A stretch of DNA of 64,000 bases from Candidatus Poribacteria bacterium (GCA_030748495.1 JASMLX010000018.1:1-64000), one strand, 5' to 3'. Numbered from the stretch's first letter, positions 9,991 through 20,490 are shown. The notes: generated by a model from the sequence alone, not told the origin. Program-made: numbers and translations.

Positions 9991-10346
9991 TCAGTTAATG
10001 GTGTTTGGAAATAAACACGTCTTCAACTTAGCCTCGCTTTCGTAGGGACGAATTGAGAACTCAGGTTGGCGAAGTCGCTTCTTGCGTCTCGAGTTGAAAA
10101 AGTCCAGTTTTTGTTTCGCACTCCGATTCGATTGATAGCCGACCATTTTATTTTAGGTATTGGTCACCGGAAGTTAAAGCCTGATAGATTTATATCTGAG
10201 ACGGAGTAGTCGTCGAAGTAACTTCCTGACTATTCGGGCTTTGGATGCTACTACTAAACGTTTTAACAATTGACTGATAGCAGACGTTCTATGCAAATTT
10301 TGGTCAATGTTTTAGAAATGAATAACTGGCTACCGATCTATTCTAA
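9991..10346. other. Intergenic, nothing recognised
   Basis: No open frame, RNA gene or convincing hairpin was seen. The region separates the DUF4175-type gene from the next Gfo/Idh/MocA gene and probably holds the promoter of the latter. Confidence 0.4.
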
Positions 10347-11402
10347 GTGCTTTTAGTGAAACAATCATACGGAATCGGGATTTTAGGAAACTGTTGCACT
10401 CACGGGGTTGGTGTTTGCCATAGTTTTCAGCAAGATCAACGGTTTAAGGTGATCACCGGGTATGAAGCTAATCCTCGCCGTCAGGCTGAACTCAGCCTGG
10501 CTATTGGCCAAGAGTTAGTTACATCCTACCAGAGGGTCATTGAACGGAAAGACGTCGACATAGTCGTCATTACCTGTGATCCTCGTGATAAAGCCCAAAT
10601 GGTAGAAGCTGCTGCGGCTGCCGGCAAACATATTTTCCTCAACAAACCACTGTGTGAGAGTCTGGATAGTGCCCGACAGATTGAACGAACCGTAGAGCGT
10701 TACCCAATCCAATTTGTTTATGATATCCCGATGGTTCGATCGGTACCCGTTTATGCCAGAATGCAGCAAGAACTGTGGGATGGTAAATATGGCCAGATCT
10801 TGAGCTACTACCACCGATTTAGTATGAACTTTCCACTAGACTTTGATCTTCAATCAACTTGGCCGGAACGCTTAGATCCGGTAGATAAGTCAGGCGGAGG
10901 GGAACTTACCAACATGGGCTGTTATCCTCTCGATTACGTTGTTTCGCTTTTTGGTTTGCCACGAAGTGTTACCGCCAAGTGGAGAAAATTGTGGGACGTA
11001 TACTATCAGGCCGATGTTGAGCACTTCGGTCAAGTTATCTTAGATTATGGTTCATTCTTCGCCGTCTTGGAAATTGGGAAACAGCAGTTAGTTGGGGAAC
11101 ATCGACATAGCAACGCTATCACAATCAACTTTGAGCACCAAATCTTGGTCATTGATGTTCCGGCCAAACAGGTCTCAATAAACAATGTTGCCACCGACTT
11201 TGATCAGTTTGCCAAAGGCGCCACAGCCACAAATTCACTGGACCAATTGGTCTTAGCAATTGAATCCGACATTCAGCCGAAAAGTAATTTGCAGAATGCG
11301 GTTCGAGCCACAGAAACCCTGATGGCAGTCTACACTTCGATTGTTGAAGAACGGACGGTGGAATTACCACTCAAATCAGGGAAAAATCCATTGATTTCTT
11401 GA
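10347..11402 (+). CDS. Gfo/Idh/MocA family oxidoreductase (2), divergent
   Basis: A 351-residue member of the Gfo/Idh/MocA family with unusual motifs. The Rossmann loop reads GIGILGNCCTHG instead of the common GxGxxG, and the EKP position reads LNKPLCES near residue 100. The C-terminal domain is present, with ELTNMGCYPLDYVVSLFG as the family's catalytic helix; Cys-Tyr replaces the usual Ser/Gly-His pattern, so the catalytic His may be absent. It could bind NAD(P) weakly or act on a different substrate class. GTG 10347 or GTG 10356 could each be the start; neither has a strong ribosome-binding site. No operon partner is intact; downstream is decayed sequence. Confidence 0.8.
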   Translation: MLLVKQSYGIGILGNCCTHGVGVCHSFQQDQRFKVITGYEANPRRQAELSLAIGQELVTSYQRVIERKDVDIVVITCDPRDKAQMVEAAAAAGKHIFLNKPLCESLDSARQIERTVERYPIQFVYDIPMVRSVPVYARMQQELWDGKYGQILSYYHRFSMNFPLDFDLQSTWPERLDPVDKSGGGELTNMGCYPLDYVVSLFGLPRSVTAKWRKLWDVYYQADVEHFGQVILDYGSFFAVLEIGKQQLVGEHRHSNAITINFEHQILVIDVPAKQVSINNVATDFDQFAKGATATNSLDQLVLAIESDIQPKSNLQNAVRATETLMAVYTSIVEERTVELPLKSGKNPLIS

Positions 11403-12156
11403 ACGAGATTTCTTGGATCATGGTACTCATCTACTTGAAGTAGTAACCTCGCCCTGAACGGCATTTACGTCTACCATCGCCGTATTGATTTGAGCGAGCC
11501 AATGGCGGTAAAGATCATTGGGGCAGGAGATTTAAACGGCAACACCGATTCTACGCCGCCGATGCGCACGATGTTGTTATAATTATGGATTTTTCTATGC
11601 CGGACATCGCTCACAATCACCGTACTCCAGCACGGTTTTGCGCTTACGTTACCGAACTCGGTCAGTTAACTTTGGCTGGGAGTATTGATGTTGGACAAAA
11701 CGGATGCTGCAAAGAGGTCGATTTCAAACGATCTGTGAACTCAGCAGTTTGGCCGGGGGCATTTCCTCGACCAGAATCGTGAATTCAACAAAGTCACGGT
11801 TGAAACGGCCTTTTTTACGCTCTTTCTTCACTAGTATGCCCTCATTGCCGCAGTGAGTGGAGGGTTAATTATCGAAAATATCACGGATCGGTGCAACTGG
11901 GATGTCTCCGCAAATTTTGAATTGGTCGTGTGCGAGACATAGCGCTCAAAGTCGTGCCGTTGAACCGTGCCGTTGATGAAGAGGGACAACAACTCAAGGA
12001 TACCAAGCATATTGGAGCATGTCCTTATGACAAAACTAAACTCTACCATATTCTGCGTACGCCAATCGAATATCCGTGTCAACACGGTACTGCTATGACG
12101 AAAGCTGACAGATAGGCAAATTTGTCTAATCTTTACCGAAGATAAGGAGTTAAACC
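11403..12156. other. Decayed sequence, coding-like but unassigned
   Basis: Short open stretches occur on the plus strand (11585-11782; about 11836-11940 continuing out of frame into 11930-12115) with residue content that looks protein-like, for example GGLIIENITDRCNWDVSANF. They are split by stops and shifts and I do not recognise a family. The end carries AAGGAG at about 12143, a ribosome-binding site for the broken gene that starts at 12157. Confidence 0.4.
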
Positions 12157-12914
12157 ATGTCCAATTCTAAGTTGAATATCCGACATCTTGATATCACAGA
12201 TTTACAGCGCATTGAACGCTTTCGTAGAGCAGGGTATGGCGGCAGCGTTTCCGAGGCCCTAAATAGCCTCGGTATATGCGATACTGTCTTCTCAGCTCGA
12301 TTTAAAGCCCTCCGTTAGGGGATGCAACTGGTCGGCTAAGCCTTGCCGATCAAACTACATTCCTTGGTACAGGGAGTAAATACTCCCGAAGAACAGAAGG
12401 CTCAAGAGGGAAAATGGGAGGCTGAGGGTGGGCATCCCCAGAAACGAATGATGCGGACCATTGATAACCTTGAAGATGGTACAGTCCTTTGCTTTGACTG
12501 CGGTGGGGATATGCAGCCCGCTCATTCTGGCGAAATGAGTTGCCAGCTTGCCTATGCACATGGTTGTCGAGGTATGCTTTTGGCAGGCAACTGCCGCGAT
12601 ACGCAGTACATCCTGAAAATGCCCGATTTTCCAATGTTCACCTTTGGCACCCGTCCCAATGCGTTCGGTGGCTGGATCATCACCGATGTGAACGTTCCCA
12701 TCTTCCTGCCGGGTCACCTAACGCATTACGTTAAAGTCATGCCTAGTGACTTCATATTTGCAGACATGATGGAGTTCAACTTATCCCCAGGGATTTGGTA
12801 GATGAAGTTTTGTTACGGGTTGAAGCGACCTTTGAGAAAGAGAACGATGAACGGGAGAAAATTGCCGCCGGTATGCCCATTGACGAAGTTTATCGAGTCT
12901 TTGGCGTCCTTTAA
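12157..12914 (+). pseudogene. RraA-like protein, inactivated
   Basis: The gene starts at ATG 12157 after AAGGAG and its frame reads FRRAGYGGSVSEALNSLG and so on. In-frame TAG (12316-12318) and TAA (about 12337-12339) interrupt it. The same frame then continues with HSGEMSCQLAYAHGCRGMLL, GNCRDTQYI and NVPIFLPG, the core of the RraA/HMG-aldolase-like fold. A frameshift near 12765 moves the end to another frame, DGVQLIPRDLVDEVLLRV, finishing at TAA 12912-12914. RraA-like proteins are either regulators of RNase E or aldolases; the metal-site Arg-Asp is present as RD. With two stops and a shift the copy is almost certainly dead. It converges on priA, which ends at 12948. Confidence 0.72.
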
Positions 12915-12947
12915 ATACTTCTCCGTAACCTGAGATTCCTGATGGGG

Positions 12948-15491
12948 CTAAAGGGTACTAACGGGATCGATATCAACAATTAGATCAATCTGTCGGGATC
13001 GATAACCAGCATAGTGTGACAGAGTTTGCTTTAGATAGTCCCGGAGTTTGCAATTATCTGTATGTCGCAATAAAAAATGCCAGCGGTATCTATTTTTGAT
13101 CTTTGATAGCGGGGCCGGAACAGGGCCGCGAATCTCGATTTTTGGGAAAGCATCTGACTGGAAGCGAATAAACACCTCGGATAAATAGTGAGCAGTTTCA
13201 ATGACCTCCTTTTCCTCCAACCCACGTAAAAGTACAGTTGCCACATATGTGAACGGTGGATATCGCAGATCGTGACGGTAGCCGATTTCTCGTTGATAAA
13301 ACCCGACGTAGTCGTGATGTTGTGCAGTTTTAATGCTGTCGTGGGTTGGCAAATAGGTCTGGATTATCACCTCACCACCAGATTGACTGCGACCCGACCG
13401 TCCACCAACCTGGGTCAGTAAATTGAAGGTTCTCTCAGCAGAGCGAAAATCGGGAAGATTGAGTGAAGTATCGGCGGTAATCACGCCCACCAGTGTCACA
13501 TTGGGAAAATCGAGGCCTTTGGCTATCATTTGGGTACCGATTAGAATATCAATTCGTTGTTCACGGAAAGCATCGAGGATCCGCTGGTGGCCGTCTTTGC
13601 CTGAAGTTGAGTCAGCGTCCATTCTCTTAGCACGTGCGTTGGGAAAGATTTTAATCACCTCCTGTTCGACCTTTTCCGTTCCTAAACCGAAGTAGCGGAT
13701 GTAGATACTCCCACAAGCTGGACATTGATCGACCGTTGGGCGTTCTTGGGCGCAGTGATGGCAGAGCAACCGCTTGGTGTCAAAATGGAACGTCATCGAA
13801 ACATCACAGTCCTGACACCGTTCAACGTATCCGCACTCTCGGCAGAAAACATAGCTGGAATGGCCGCGCCGATTCAGAAACAGCATCACCTGTTCCCGTT
13901 TCTGCAACCGATCGACAATACCTGAATGCATGGGCTTTGAAAAAATTGTGCGGTTTCCTCGTTTTAACTCATGCCGCATATCAACTATTTTTACAGTCGG
14001 CATCTTGATAGTAGAGACACGGTTTGGAATAGAAAGTAGTTGATAGGTCTGCTGTTCTGCCCGATAGTAACTCTCCAGAGATGGAGTTGCACTACCTAAA
14101 ATTACCACACAGCCTTGTATCTCCGCTCTTTTTATTGCAACTTCTCTGGCATTGTAACGAGGTGAGGTCTCCTGCTTATAAGAGGTTTCATGCTCTTCAT
14201 CGATGACAATTAGCCCCAAATTGTTGAGTGGCGCAAAAACAGCAGATCTAGCTCCGACCACGATCTGTGTCTTTCCCTCCCGGATGCGTTGCCACTGATC
14301 ATACCGCTCCCCATCTGATAGCCGACTGTGCAGAACTGCTACTTGTTGGCCGAAGCGCCCCACAAAACGAGAGACTGTTTGCGGAGTTAGTGAAATTTCC
14401 GGTACCAATACAATAGCAGATCTACCCAACGACAGGATTTTAGTAATAGCCTGCATGTAGACCTCTGTTTTTCCGCTACCGGTAACCCCGTGTAATAGAA
14501 AGGTAGTTACTAATCCATCCTCAAGCACTCGATTAATTGCAGTTAAAGCGTGAGCTTGCGCTTCGTTCAGCTTAAGAGGCTCAGTAGTCGGAACCGATTC
14601 CAGGCTCAATGGGTTGCGAACTATTTGTTGCGATCGTAGCCTAATCAGCTCTTTCTTCTCTAAGGATCTCAATGTCGAGAGGTTACACCCAACTTGACGG
14701 GTTAGGAGTGACTGTAAAATTGGTAGATTAACCTCCTGATTGGTCAAAAAGTTAAGCACCTCAACCTGTTTAGGGGCATTTTTGAGCTGTTGAGCTTCAA
14801 CTTGGATGACCTCTAACGGCTGAGCTAAGCCAATGACCGTTTCATACTGTGTTTGGCTTTTAGGGCGAATTTTAGCCATAACCATAATTAGATCCTGCCC
14901 CAACAGCTTAGCCAGCGGTGCCCGAAGTGCAGATTCAGCTTTTCGCAGCCGTCGAGAGATCTGCGTACGAGTCAGATTACCCTCTTCTTGAAGCAGATCT
15001 AAGATCTGCCGCTGCAACTTTGCCCGAGAACCAAATTTAGCCACTGCTTCTGGATCTGCCTTTAGCTTATAAGTCCGTTTCTGTTGTGAACGAACGGCTC
15101 CAGGCACTGTCGCCATTAATGCTTCCCCCCAAGAAGACAAGTAGTATTCTGCCATCCAATGGGTTAACTGAAGCATTGATGACGAAAAGGTCGGTTTTTC
15201 GTCGAGACAGTCGGTTATTTTTTTCAGTTGGATGGAGGTATCTGGTAGGTTGGGCTCGCTAGGTCGACCTACAATCACACCCTCACGAGTTGAGTTGCCG
15301 AATGGCGCAATGACACGACAACCGACTTGGGCAATGGCCAAAAAATGGGAAGGAATGATGTAAGTGTAGGTTGGCTGTAGACGATGCTCTGTTGGGGCAA
15401 CTACATATCTTTTCAGGTCTAGAGGAAGTGGAAGAGCAACCTCAGCGTACTGAATATCGTTATCCAAGCACTTGTCATTATCAACTGGCAT
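12948..15491 (-). CDS. priA: Primosomal protein N' (replication restart helicase PriA)
   Basis: An 847-residue superfamily 2 helicase that reloads the replisome at stalled forks. In order: an N-terminal DNA-binding domain, a winged-helix region, then the helicase core with Walker A HGVTGSGKTEVY (about residue 335), Walker B VIDEEHETSYKQ and motif GSATPSLESYY. The zinc-binding cysteines CRECGYVERCQDCDVS and CHHCAQERPTVDQCPAC follow, then the late motifs GTQMIAKGLDFPNV and VGGRSGRSQSGG. Length is at the long end for PriA. Its start overlaps the stop of the upstream uracil-DNA glycosylase gene by 11 bases, so the two are co-transcribed and possibly translationally coupled. Confidence 0.97.
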   Translation of the reverse strand: MPVDNDKCLDNDIQYAEVALPLPLDLKRYVVAPTEHRLQPTYTYIIPSHFLAIAQVGCRVIAPFGNSTREGVIVGRPSEPNLPDTSIQLKKITDCLDEKPTFSSSMLQLTHWMAEYYLSSWGEALMATVPGAVRSQQKRTYKLKADPEAVAKFGSRAKLQRQILDLLQEEGNLTRTQISRRLRKAESALRAPLAKLLGQDLIMVMAKIRPKSQTQYETVIGLAQPLEVIQVEAQQLKNAPKQVEVLNFLTNQEVNLPILQSLLTRQVGCNLSTLRSLEKKELIRLRSQQIVRNPLSLESVPTTEPLKLNEAQAHALTAINRVLEDGLVTTFLLHGVTGSGKTEVYMQAITKILSLGRSAIVLVPEISLTPQTVSRFVGRFGQQVAVLHSRLSDGERYDQWQRIREGKTQIVVGARSAVFAPLNNLGLIVIDEEHETSYKQETSPRYNAREVAIKRAEIQGCVVILGSATPSLESYYRAEQQTYQLLSIPNRVSTIKMPTVKIVDMRHELKRGNRTIFSKPMHSGIVDRLQKREQVMLFLNRRGHSSYVFCRECGYVERCQDCDVSMTFHFDTKRLLCHHCAQERPTVDQCPACGSIYIRYFGLGTEKVEQEVIKIFPNARAKRMDADSTSGKDGHQRILDAFREQRIDILIGTQMIAKGLDFPNVTLVGVITADTSLNLPDFRSAERTFNLLTQVGGRSGRSQSGGEVIIQTYLPTHDSIKTAQHHDYVGFYQREIGYRHDLRYPPFTYVATVLLRGLEEKEVIETAHYLSEVFIRFQSDAFPKIEIRGPVPAPLSKIKNRYRWHFLLRHTDNCKLRDYLKQTLSHYAGYRSRQIDLIVDIDPVSTL

Positions 15492-16197
15492 CTGGGCGGG
15501 GGATTGACAGATTGAGTTCAGCCATCACTTTCTGAATATCCTCCCAAACCTGTCGCTTCCCCCCAGGATTTCTAAGCAGATAGGCTGGATGATAGGTTGG
15601 CATCACCTTGATACCGTGGTAACTGTGAAAATTCCCACGTAAGTTGGAGATTTTAGCATCCGTTCTTAAAATCATCTGAGCGGCAAAAGTGCCGAGAGCA
15701 CAAATTACTTTGGGTTGGATCAGCATAACTTGTCGGATTAAGTAAGGCTCGCATGACTCAATCTCACTTGATTTGGGATTTCGGTTACCGGGCGGACGAC
15801 ATTTCAGGACATTGGCGATGTAAACCTGATCTCGCGTTAAACCTGAGGCCTCGATAATCTTAGTTAGTAACTGTCCCGCTCGACCTACGAACGGTTGCCC
15901 TTGCTGGTCTTCGTCTGCCCCGGGCGCTTCTCCGACAAACATGAGATCTGCTTGCTCATTTCCAGTGCCGAAAACAACATGTGTTCGAGTTTTAGAGAGT
16001 TCGCATTTTTCGCAGGCAACAGCTAATTCTCTCAGCCCGGTTAAGTCTAAATCTGCATAAGAGGAAGTGCGGTCCCGTAACTGATTTTCGTTTTCTTCTA
16101 GCTCTAGAAATCCGAGTTGCATCTGTTCTTCCACGTACTCCCTCACTGCTGTAACGACTTGACCGAAACGCCAGTGAATATCTGTTGAATAATCCAT
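15481..16197 (-). CDS. Uracil-DNA glycosylase, family 4 (iron-sulfur type)
   Basis: This 238-residue base-excision-repair enzyme removes uracil from DNA. After a roughly 55-residue N-terminal extension the protein shows the family 4 pattern: [11 protein letters not shown] with two iron-sulfur cysteines, the catalytic loop [18 protein letters not shown] with a third cysteine, a fourth cysteine in ESCEPYL, and the DNA-binding motif HPAYLLRNP. It lies 6 bases after rseP and overlaps priA by 11 bases, so it belongs to the same minus-strand transcription unit. Confidence 0.93.
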   Translation of the reverse strand: MDYSTDIHWRFGQVVTAVREYVEEQMQLGFLELEENENQLRDRTSSYADLDLTGLRELAVACEKCELSKTRTHVVFGTGNEQADLMFVGEAPGADEDQQGQPFVGRAGQLLTKIIEASGLTRDQVYIANVLKCRPPGNRNPKSSEIESCEPYLIRQVMLIQPKVICALGTFAAQMILRTDAKISNLRGNFHSYHGIKVMPTYHPAYLLRNPGGKRQVWEDIQKVMAELNLSIPRPDAS

Positions 16198-16203
16198 AAC
16201 GAC

Positions 16204-17778
16204 CTATCCAACGATGAGATCAAGAACATCATTAAATGTCGTATAGGCAAAGACAAAAATAATTAGGGCTAATGCGACATACTGCAATCCAGCCTGATAT
16301 TTGAGTGGTAGCGGTTTACCTCGAACCCATTCCAGTAAAAACAGTGCGATCTGACCACCGTCAGTCATTATTAAAAATGGAATCAGATTGACGATGCAAA
16401 GATTAATGCTAATGAAAGCAACTAGGCGAATAAGATACTTTCCCGATTGTCGGGACATGATATTTAAGATACCGACAGGGCCACTCACCAAACCAATTGT
16501 ATTTTTTTGGGTGAAGAGTTTCTTAACCACCGTCAGGGTTTTTTCAATTGTTGTCCCACTCTCTTTGATCCCCCGCTCCCAGGCGGAGAAAAAGCCAAAC
16601 TCAACTTTCTGTTCTGACTCTCTCCAGGTCAAATTAGTTGGGGAGTGGCTTATCTGTAATCCATGCCAATCGACCGACATCCCATTCCCAATTCGTTTAG
16701 ATTTAACTTTAGGGGTGATGTAAGTTGTCACCTCTTTGGTCCCTCGTTGCAGACGGAAGACAACAGGTTGCCCCATATTTTCAACCGCTAAAGATTCGAG
16801 TCGCTGAGAAAAAGCCGTTAAGTTGGTGTCAGTTACAGGTTGCCCGTTAATTTGTAAGATCTGATCGCCATCTTGAAAATCACCTTTTTCCTCATCTTCC
16901 TTGACGTTGCCAACTACTCTGAACTGCCAGTTTACCAGAATATCTTCAACCGTAATTAATTTCCCGTTTCGGCGAACATCCAATGTTACCAGGCCTTGTT
17001 GAGTCGCTTCTCTAAAAGCGAGATCGGAATGGATCGATTGCTTATCAACAGTCATAATCTGGTCATCTTTCTGAAGGCCGTCGATTCGATCACCGTCGAT
17101 AATCGATAGTGTTTGATAGGGTAGAATACCAAGTTGACTGACAGTTCTAGAATTGATTCTCCGTGAAGAGGTAGTGGAAGTAATCGTCCGCGGTTGTCCG
17201 TTTCGAATTAGATCCAGGCTAATGACCTTTCCTGGTGGCGTTAGCATAATGGTCTCAGTTAGATTTGGCCAGTTATTGACCTGCCGACCATCAACAGAAA
17301 TAATTTTGTCTCCGACCTGCAAATCTGCCGCCGACGCTGCGCTTTCAGGTTGGATATAACCAATTTTTGTCGACTGCATCGACTCAGTCGTTTCTTCGCC
17401 CCAGATCATAAACATAAAAGCGAATGCGATAACACCAAAGATCAGATTAACGACCGGTCCTGCAATCGCTACCAGGAGGCGATGTCTGACGGGAGCGGTA
17501 TAAAATTCGCCTGTTGGGTTGTCATCAGCAGGTGACCCCGACACATCATCTTCCTTTCGCTCGGTGGGGTCTTCCCCCGCCATTTTGACGTACCCACCAA
17601 AGGGAATTATTGAAATGCAATAATCAGTTTCATCTTTTATAAACCCAATTAAACGAGGACCAAAGCCAATCGAAAATTTTTCCACCCGGATTCCACACTG
17701 AACTGCAGCAATAAAGTGACCTAACTCATGAATAAAGATTAGAAAGCCAAATGCAAAAATTGCAACTAGAAAACTCAT
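16204..17778 (-). CDS. rseP: Site-2 protease RseP, M50 family
   Basis: A 524-residue inner-membrane zinc metalloprotease that cleaves transmembrane segments, classically of anti-sigma factors. The zinc motif HELGH lies in the first membrane segment (about residues 18-22). Three PDZ-like stretches follow (VGDKIISVDG, KDDQIMTVDK, DGDQILQING), giving a longer protein than E. coli RseP (450 residues). The C-terminal metal-site segment reads NLIPFLIMTDGGQ; the family's Asp-Gly is kept but the preceding residues are unusual. ATG 17778 follows AGGTGAG and lies 20 bases after dxr. Neither an anti-sigma factor nor a sigma gene is nearby. Confidence 0.94.
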   Translation of the reverse strand: MSFLVAIFAFGFLIFIHELGHFIAAVQCGIRVEKFSIGFGPRLIGFIKDETDYCISIIPFGGYVKMAGEDPTERKEDDVSGSPADDNPTGEFYTAPVRHRLLVAIAGPVVNLIFGVIAFAFMFMIWGEETTESMQSTKIGYIQPESAASAADLQVGDKIISVDGRQVNNWPNLTETIMLTPPGKVISLDLIRNGQPRTITSTTSSRRINSRTVSQLGILPYQTLSIIDGDRIDGLQKDDQIMTVDKQSIHSDLAFREATQQGLVTLDVRRNGKLITVEDILVNWQFRVVGNVKEDEEKGDFQDGDQILQINGQPVTDTNLTAFSQRLESLAVENMGQPVVFRLQRGTKEVTTYITPKVKSKRIGNGMSVDWHGLQISHSPTNLTWRESEQKVEFGFFSAWERGIKESGTTIEKTLTVVKKLFTQKNTIGLVSGPVGILNIMSRQSGKYLIRLVAFISINLCIVNLIPFLIMTDGGQIALFLLEWVRGKPLPLKYQAGLQYVALALIIFVFAYTTFNDVLDLIVG

Positions 17779-17798
17779 AACTCACCTAAGAAAATAAA

Positions 17799-18980
17799 TT
17801 AGATTGTGTTTGAAATCTGTTCTTCTGTCCTGATTTGTGCCCATCGATTTGATTCAAGAATATCTTCCAGATTTGGCTCGTCGACGACCTGATGTGAATC
17901 CATTATTTGCCCTAAAATGCGTGGGATATCCATAAATCCAATACGTTGTTCCAAAAATGCTTCCACCGCCACTTCATCAGCTTGGCTTAAAACCGTTGGG
18001 AGTGTACCTCCGACCTCAGCCGCAGTGTAGGCGTGTTGGAGACAGGGAAACCGTTGTAAGTCGGGCTTTTCAAAGTGTAGTTTTTGGATCTGAGAAAAGT
18101 CAAGTCTTGGTGACGGATTTGGTAGTCGATCGGGATAAGTAAGTGCATATTGAATCGGCACCCGCATATCGGCAACACCTAGTTGTGCCAACAGTGAACC
18201 ATCGACAAATTCAACCATCGAATGAATAACACTTTCTGTGTGAACTAAAACCTCGATCTGTGACAAGTCGACCCCAAAAAACCATTTGGCTTCAATTATC
18301 TCTAGTCCTTTATTCATCATGGTGGCTGAATCTATGGTAATCTTATTTCCCATTTTCCAGTTAGGATGCTTTAAAGCTTGAGTTGGTGAGACTCGATGTA
18401 GATCAGCAATTGGCGTTTGCCGAAATGGCCCTCCGGATGCCGTAAGGATAAGACGATGTATCTGTTGTTGTTGTTGACCTTGATGTTGCAGTTTTGTTGA
18501 TTGTAAACACTGGAAAATGGCGCTGATTTCACTATCGACAGGTAAAAGTTGTACCTTGTTTTTACGGGCGGCTTCTAAGACTATTTGACCGCCCATCACC
18601 AGAACCTCCTTGTTGACAAACGCGAGATCTTTACCCGCCTCAATGGCCTCCAAAGTCGGAATTAGCCCGGCACTGCCTCCCATGCCTTCCAAAATTAGAT
18701 CTGCTTCTGCCATTTTTGCCAGGGTGATAATTCCATCGTTGCCTGTTAGCACATCAGTAGAATTGACTCCTCGCAACCGTTTTTGTAACTCCTGGGCAGA
18801 AGAAGAAGTGGTCATAGCGACCAATTTAGGCCGAAATTGACGCACTTGCGCTTCCAGTTGATCAACTGACCGATTGGCTGACAGTCCTACTATCTCGAAT
18901 AGATCGGGGTGCGTCTCCACAACCGACAAAGCATTTCGCCCAATCGAACCCGTTGATCCCAGAATAACCAACCGCTTCAC
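17799..18980 (-). CDS. dxr: 1-deoxy-D-xylulose 5-phosphate reductoisomerase
   Basis: A 393-residue enzyme making 2-C-methyl-D-erythritol 4-phosphate in the non-mevalonate isoprenoid pathway. The NADPH loop is GSTGSIGRNAL at residue 8, the segment FVNKEVLVMGG contains the NKE motif, PVDSEISAIFQ holds the metal ligands, and ASGGPFR plus HPNWKMGNKITIDSATMMNKGLE form the substrate flap. A Gln-rich insert (QHQGQQQQQIHR) lies just before ASGGPFR. The GTG start at 18980 overlaps the cdsA stop (GTGA), indicating coupling. Confidence 0.97.
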   Translation of the reverse strand: MKRLVILGSTGSIGRNALSVVETHPDLFEIVGLSANRSVDQLEAQVRQFRPKLVAMTTSSSAQELQKRLRGVNSTDVLTGNDGIITLAKMAEADLILEGMGGSAGLIPTLEAIEAGKDLAFVNKEVLVMGGQIVLEAARKNKVQLLPVDSEISAIFQCLQSTKLQHQGQQQQQIHRLILTASGGPFRQTPIADLHRVSPTQALKHPNWKMGNKITIDSATMMNKGLEIIEAKWFFGVDLSQIEVLVHTESVIHSMVEFVDGSLLAQLGVADMRVPIQYALTYPDRLPNPSPRLDFSQIQKLHFEKPDLQRFPCLQHAYTAAEVGGTLPTVLSQADEVAVEAFLEQRIGFMDIPRILGQIMDSHQVVDEPNLEDILESNRWAQIRTEEQISNTI

Positions 18981-19831
18981 AGTAACTGAGTAAACTCCAG
19001 ATAATAAAAGAAGGCTGGGGTCGCAAATATTATGCTATCGAGGCGATCCAAGAAACCACCATGACCAGGAATCAAATATCCAGAGTCTTTGACACCAGCA
19101 TCTCGTTTAATAATCGACTCACTTAAATCACCTAGTTGACTTGTAATGCCAATCAACTGGGCGGCACATACGACATGTATAGTCGTGGAAAGGGCTTCCA
19201 TACCGATTAAATACTGCTTAAACAGAAAACGCCAGATCATCAAGGCGCTGATGGTGCCACCGATTAGACCTGCCAAGGTGCCTTCAATAGTTTTGCCTGG
19301 GCTGATATTGGGGCGCAACTTATACTGACCGAACTGCTTCCCGAATAGATAGGCAAAGGTGTCATTGCACCAGATCGTGGCCAACAAAAAAACGATCAGG
19401 TAAAACCCAATTCGTGGGGAGGACCCACTCAATTGCCGAAGTTTGAGGGCGTGAAATCCAAACCCCCAGCCAATGTAAATAGCGTTTACAAAATTGGTCG
19501 CCACCGACAGGAATTTAGTCCGGTCATGAAAAATTTGATGAGTGAAATTAAGTAAAAAGGTCGCAAATAGAACTGGACCAAAAGAAAGGTGTCTTAAATG
19601 CGAATGCTGCGGAAGATATTCCGTCAGTGCAACTAAGCAAAGAAATAATCCGGACAAAATGGTTAGAAATCGACTCCGGTCGGAACCGATTTCCTCTGTT
19701 AGCCGGCACAGCTCGAACAGCATCACTGCAACTAAGGCTACGACCATCAGCAAATACAAAGCACCCCCTTGCCAAATAACTAAGATGACAAGTGGGATCA
19801 GAACCAAGGCGCTAAGAAGCCGTAACAGCAT
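18977..19831 (-). CDS. cdsA: Phosphatidate cytidylyltransferase
   Basis: A 284-residue polytopic membrane enzyme making CDP-diacylglycerol, the branch point of phospholipid synthesis. Several hydrophobic helices are followed by the family signature: SIIKRDAGVKDSG, then PGHGGFLDRLDSI near the C terminus, with the Lys-Asp and Asp residues of the active site. The stop overlaps the GTG start of dxr by 4 bases. It lies 25 bases downstream of frr; uppS, which often sits between these two genes, is absent. Confidence 0.95.
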   Translation of the reverse strand: MLLRLLSALVLIPLVILVIWQGGALYLLMVVALVAVMLFELCRLTEEIGSDRSRFLTILSGLFLCLVALTEYLPQHSHLRHLSFGPVLFATFLLNFTHQIFHDRTKFLSVATNFVNAIYIGWGFGFHALKLRQLSGSSPRIGFYLIVFLLATIWCNDTFAYLFGKQFGQYKLRPNISPGKTIEGTLAGLIGGTISALMIWRFLFKQYLIGMEALSTTIHVVCAAQLIGITSQLGDLSESIIKRDAGVKDSGYLIPGHGGFLDRLDSIIFATPAFFYYLEFTQLL

Positions 19832-19856
19832 AGTCCGTTTTGTTTGCCAAAACGGG

Positions 19857-20414
19857 CTAGATCTCTAAAAGTTCTTGCTCTTTGGCCTGAAGATGTTCGT
19901 TAATTTTCTCGATGGATTGATCGGTTAGATCCTGAATGTCACCCATGTAGCCGTGCAGGTCGTCTTCCGAAATTTCTTTTGCCTTTTCCATCATCTTCAG
20001 CGAATCGTTGGCATCTCGGCGGATGTTACGGACAGAAATACGGCCATCTTCAGCGATTTTAGCAACTACTCTGGTTAACTGTTGACGCCGTTCAGTAGTT
20101 AGTTCTGGTATAGCGATTCGGACCAGAGTACCATCACTATTTGGGTTCAGTCCTAAATCCGAGGTGGCAATTGCTTTCTCAATATCTTTGATGACGGATT
20201 TGTCCCACGGCTGGATCACAATCAAGCGGGCTTCTGGAGTTGTTATGGTAGCGATTTTGTTGATCTGATTTTTGCTGCCATAGTAATCAACAGTGACATT
20301 GTCCAGTAAGGAAGCTGAGGCTCGACCCGTTTGTACTTTACTGAACTCACTGACAATCGCAACAACCGCCTTCTCCATATGCTCCTCAGCTTCTAAAACG
20401 ATTATATCTGGCAT
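19857..20414 (-). CDS. frr: Ribosome recycling factor
   Basis: A 185-residue soluble protein that splits post-termination ribosomes together with EF-G. The typical sequence runs MEKAVVAI...F..VQTGRASASLLDNVTVDYYG, then TITTPEARLIVIQPWDKS and RRDANDSLKMMEKAKEISED; length is exactly in the family range. CAGGAGAG precedes the ATG. It stands 76 bases downstream of tsf; pyrH is not between them. Confidence 0.98.
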   Translation of the reverse strand: MPDIIVLEAEEHMEKAVVAIVSEFSKVQTGRASASLLDNVTVDYYGSKNQINKIATITTPEARLIVIQPWDKSVIKDIEKAIATSDLGLNPNSDGTLVRIAIPELTTERRQQLTRVVAKIAEDGRISVRNIRRDANDSLKMMEKAKEISEDDLHGYMGDIQDLTDQSIEKINEHLQAKEQELLEI

Positions 20415-20490
20415 TTGATTAACTCTCCTGTCTGACTAACTGTAATTGCTGTCTGAGCAACGGTTATGATGCGCCTTTTACATCTACGAT

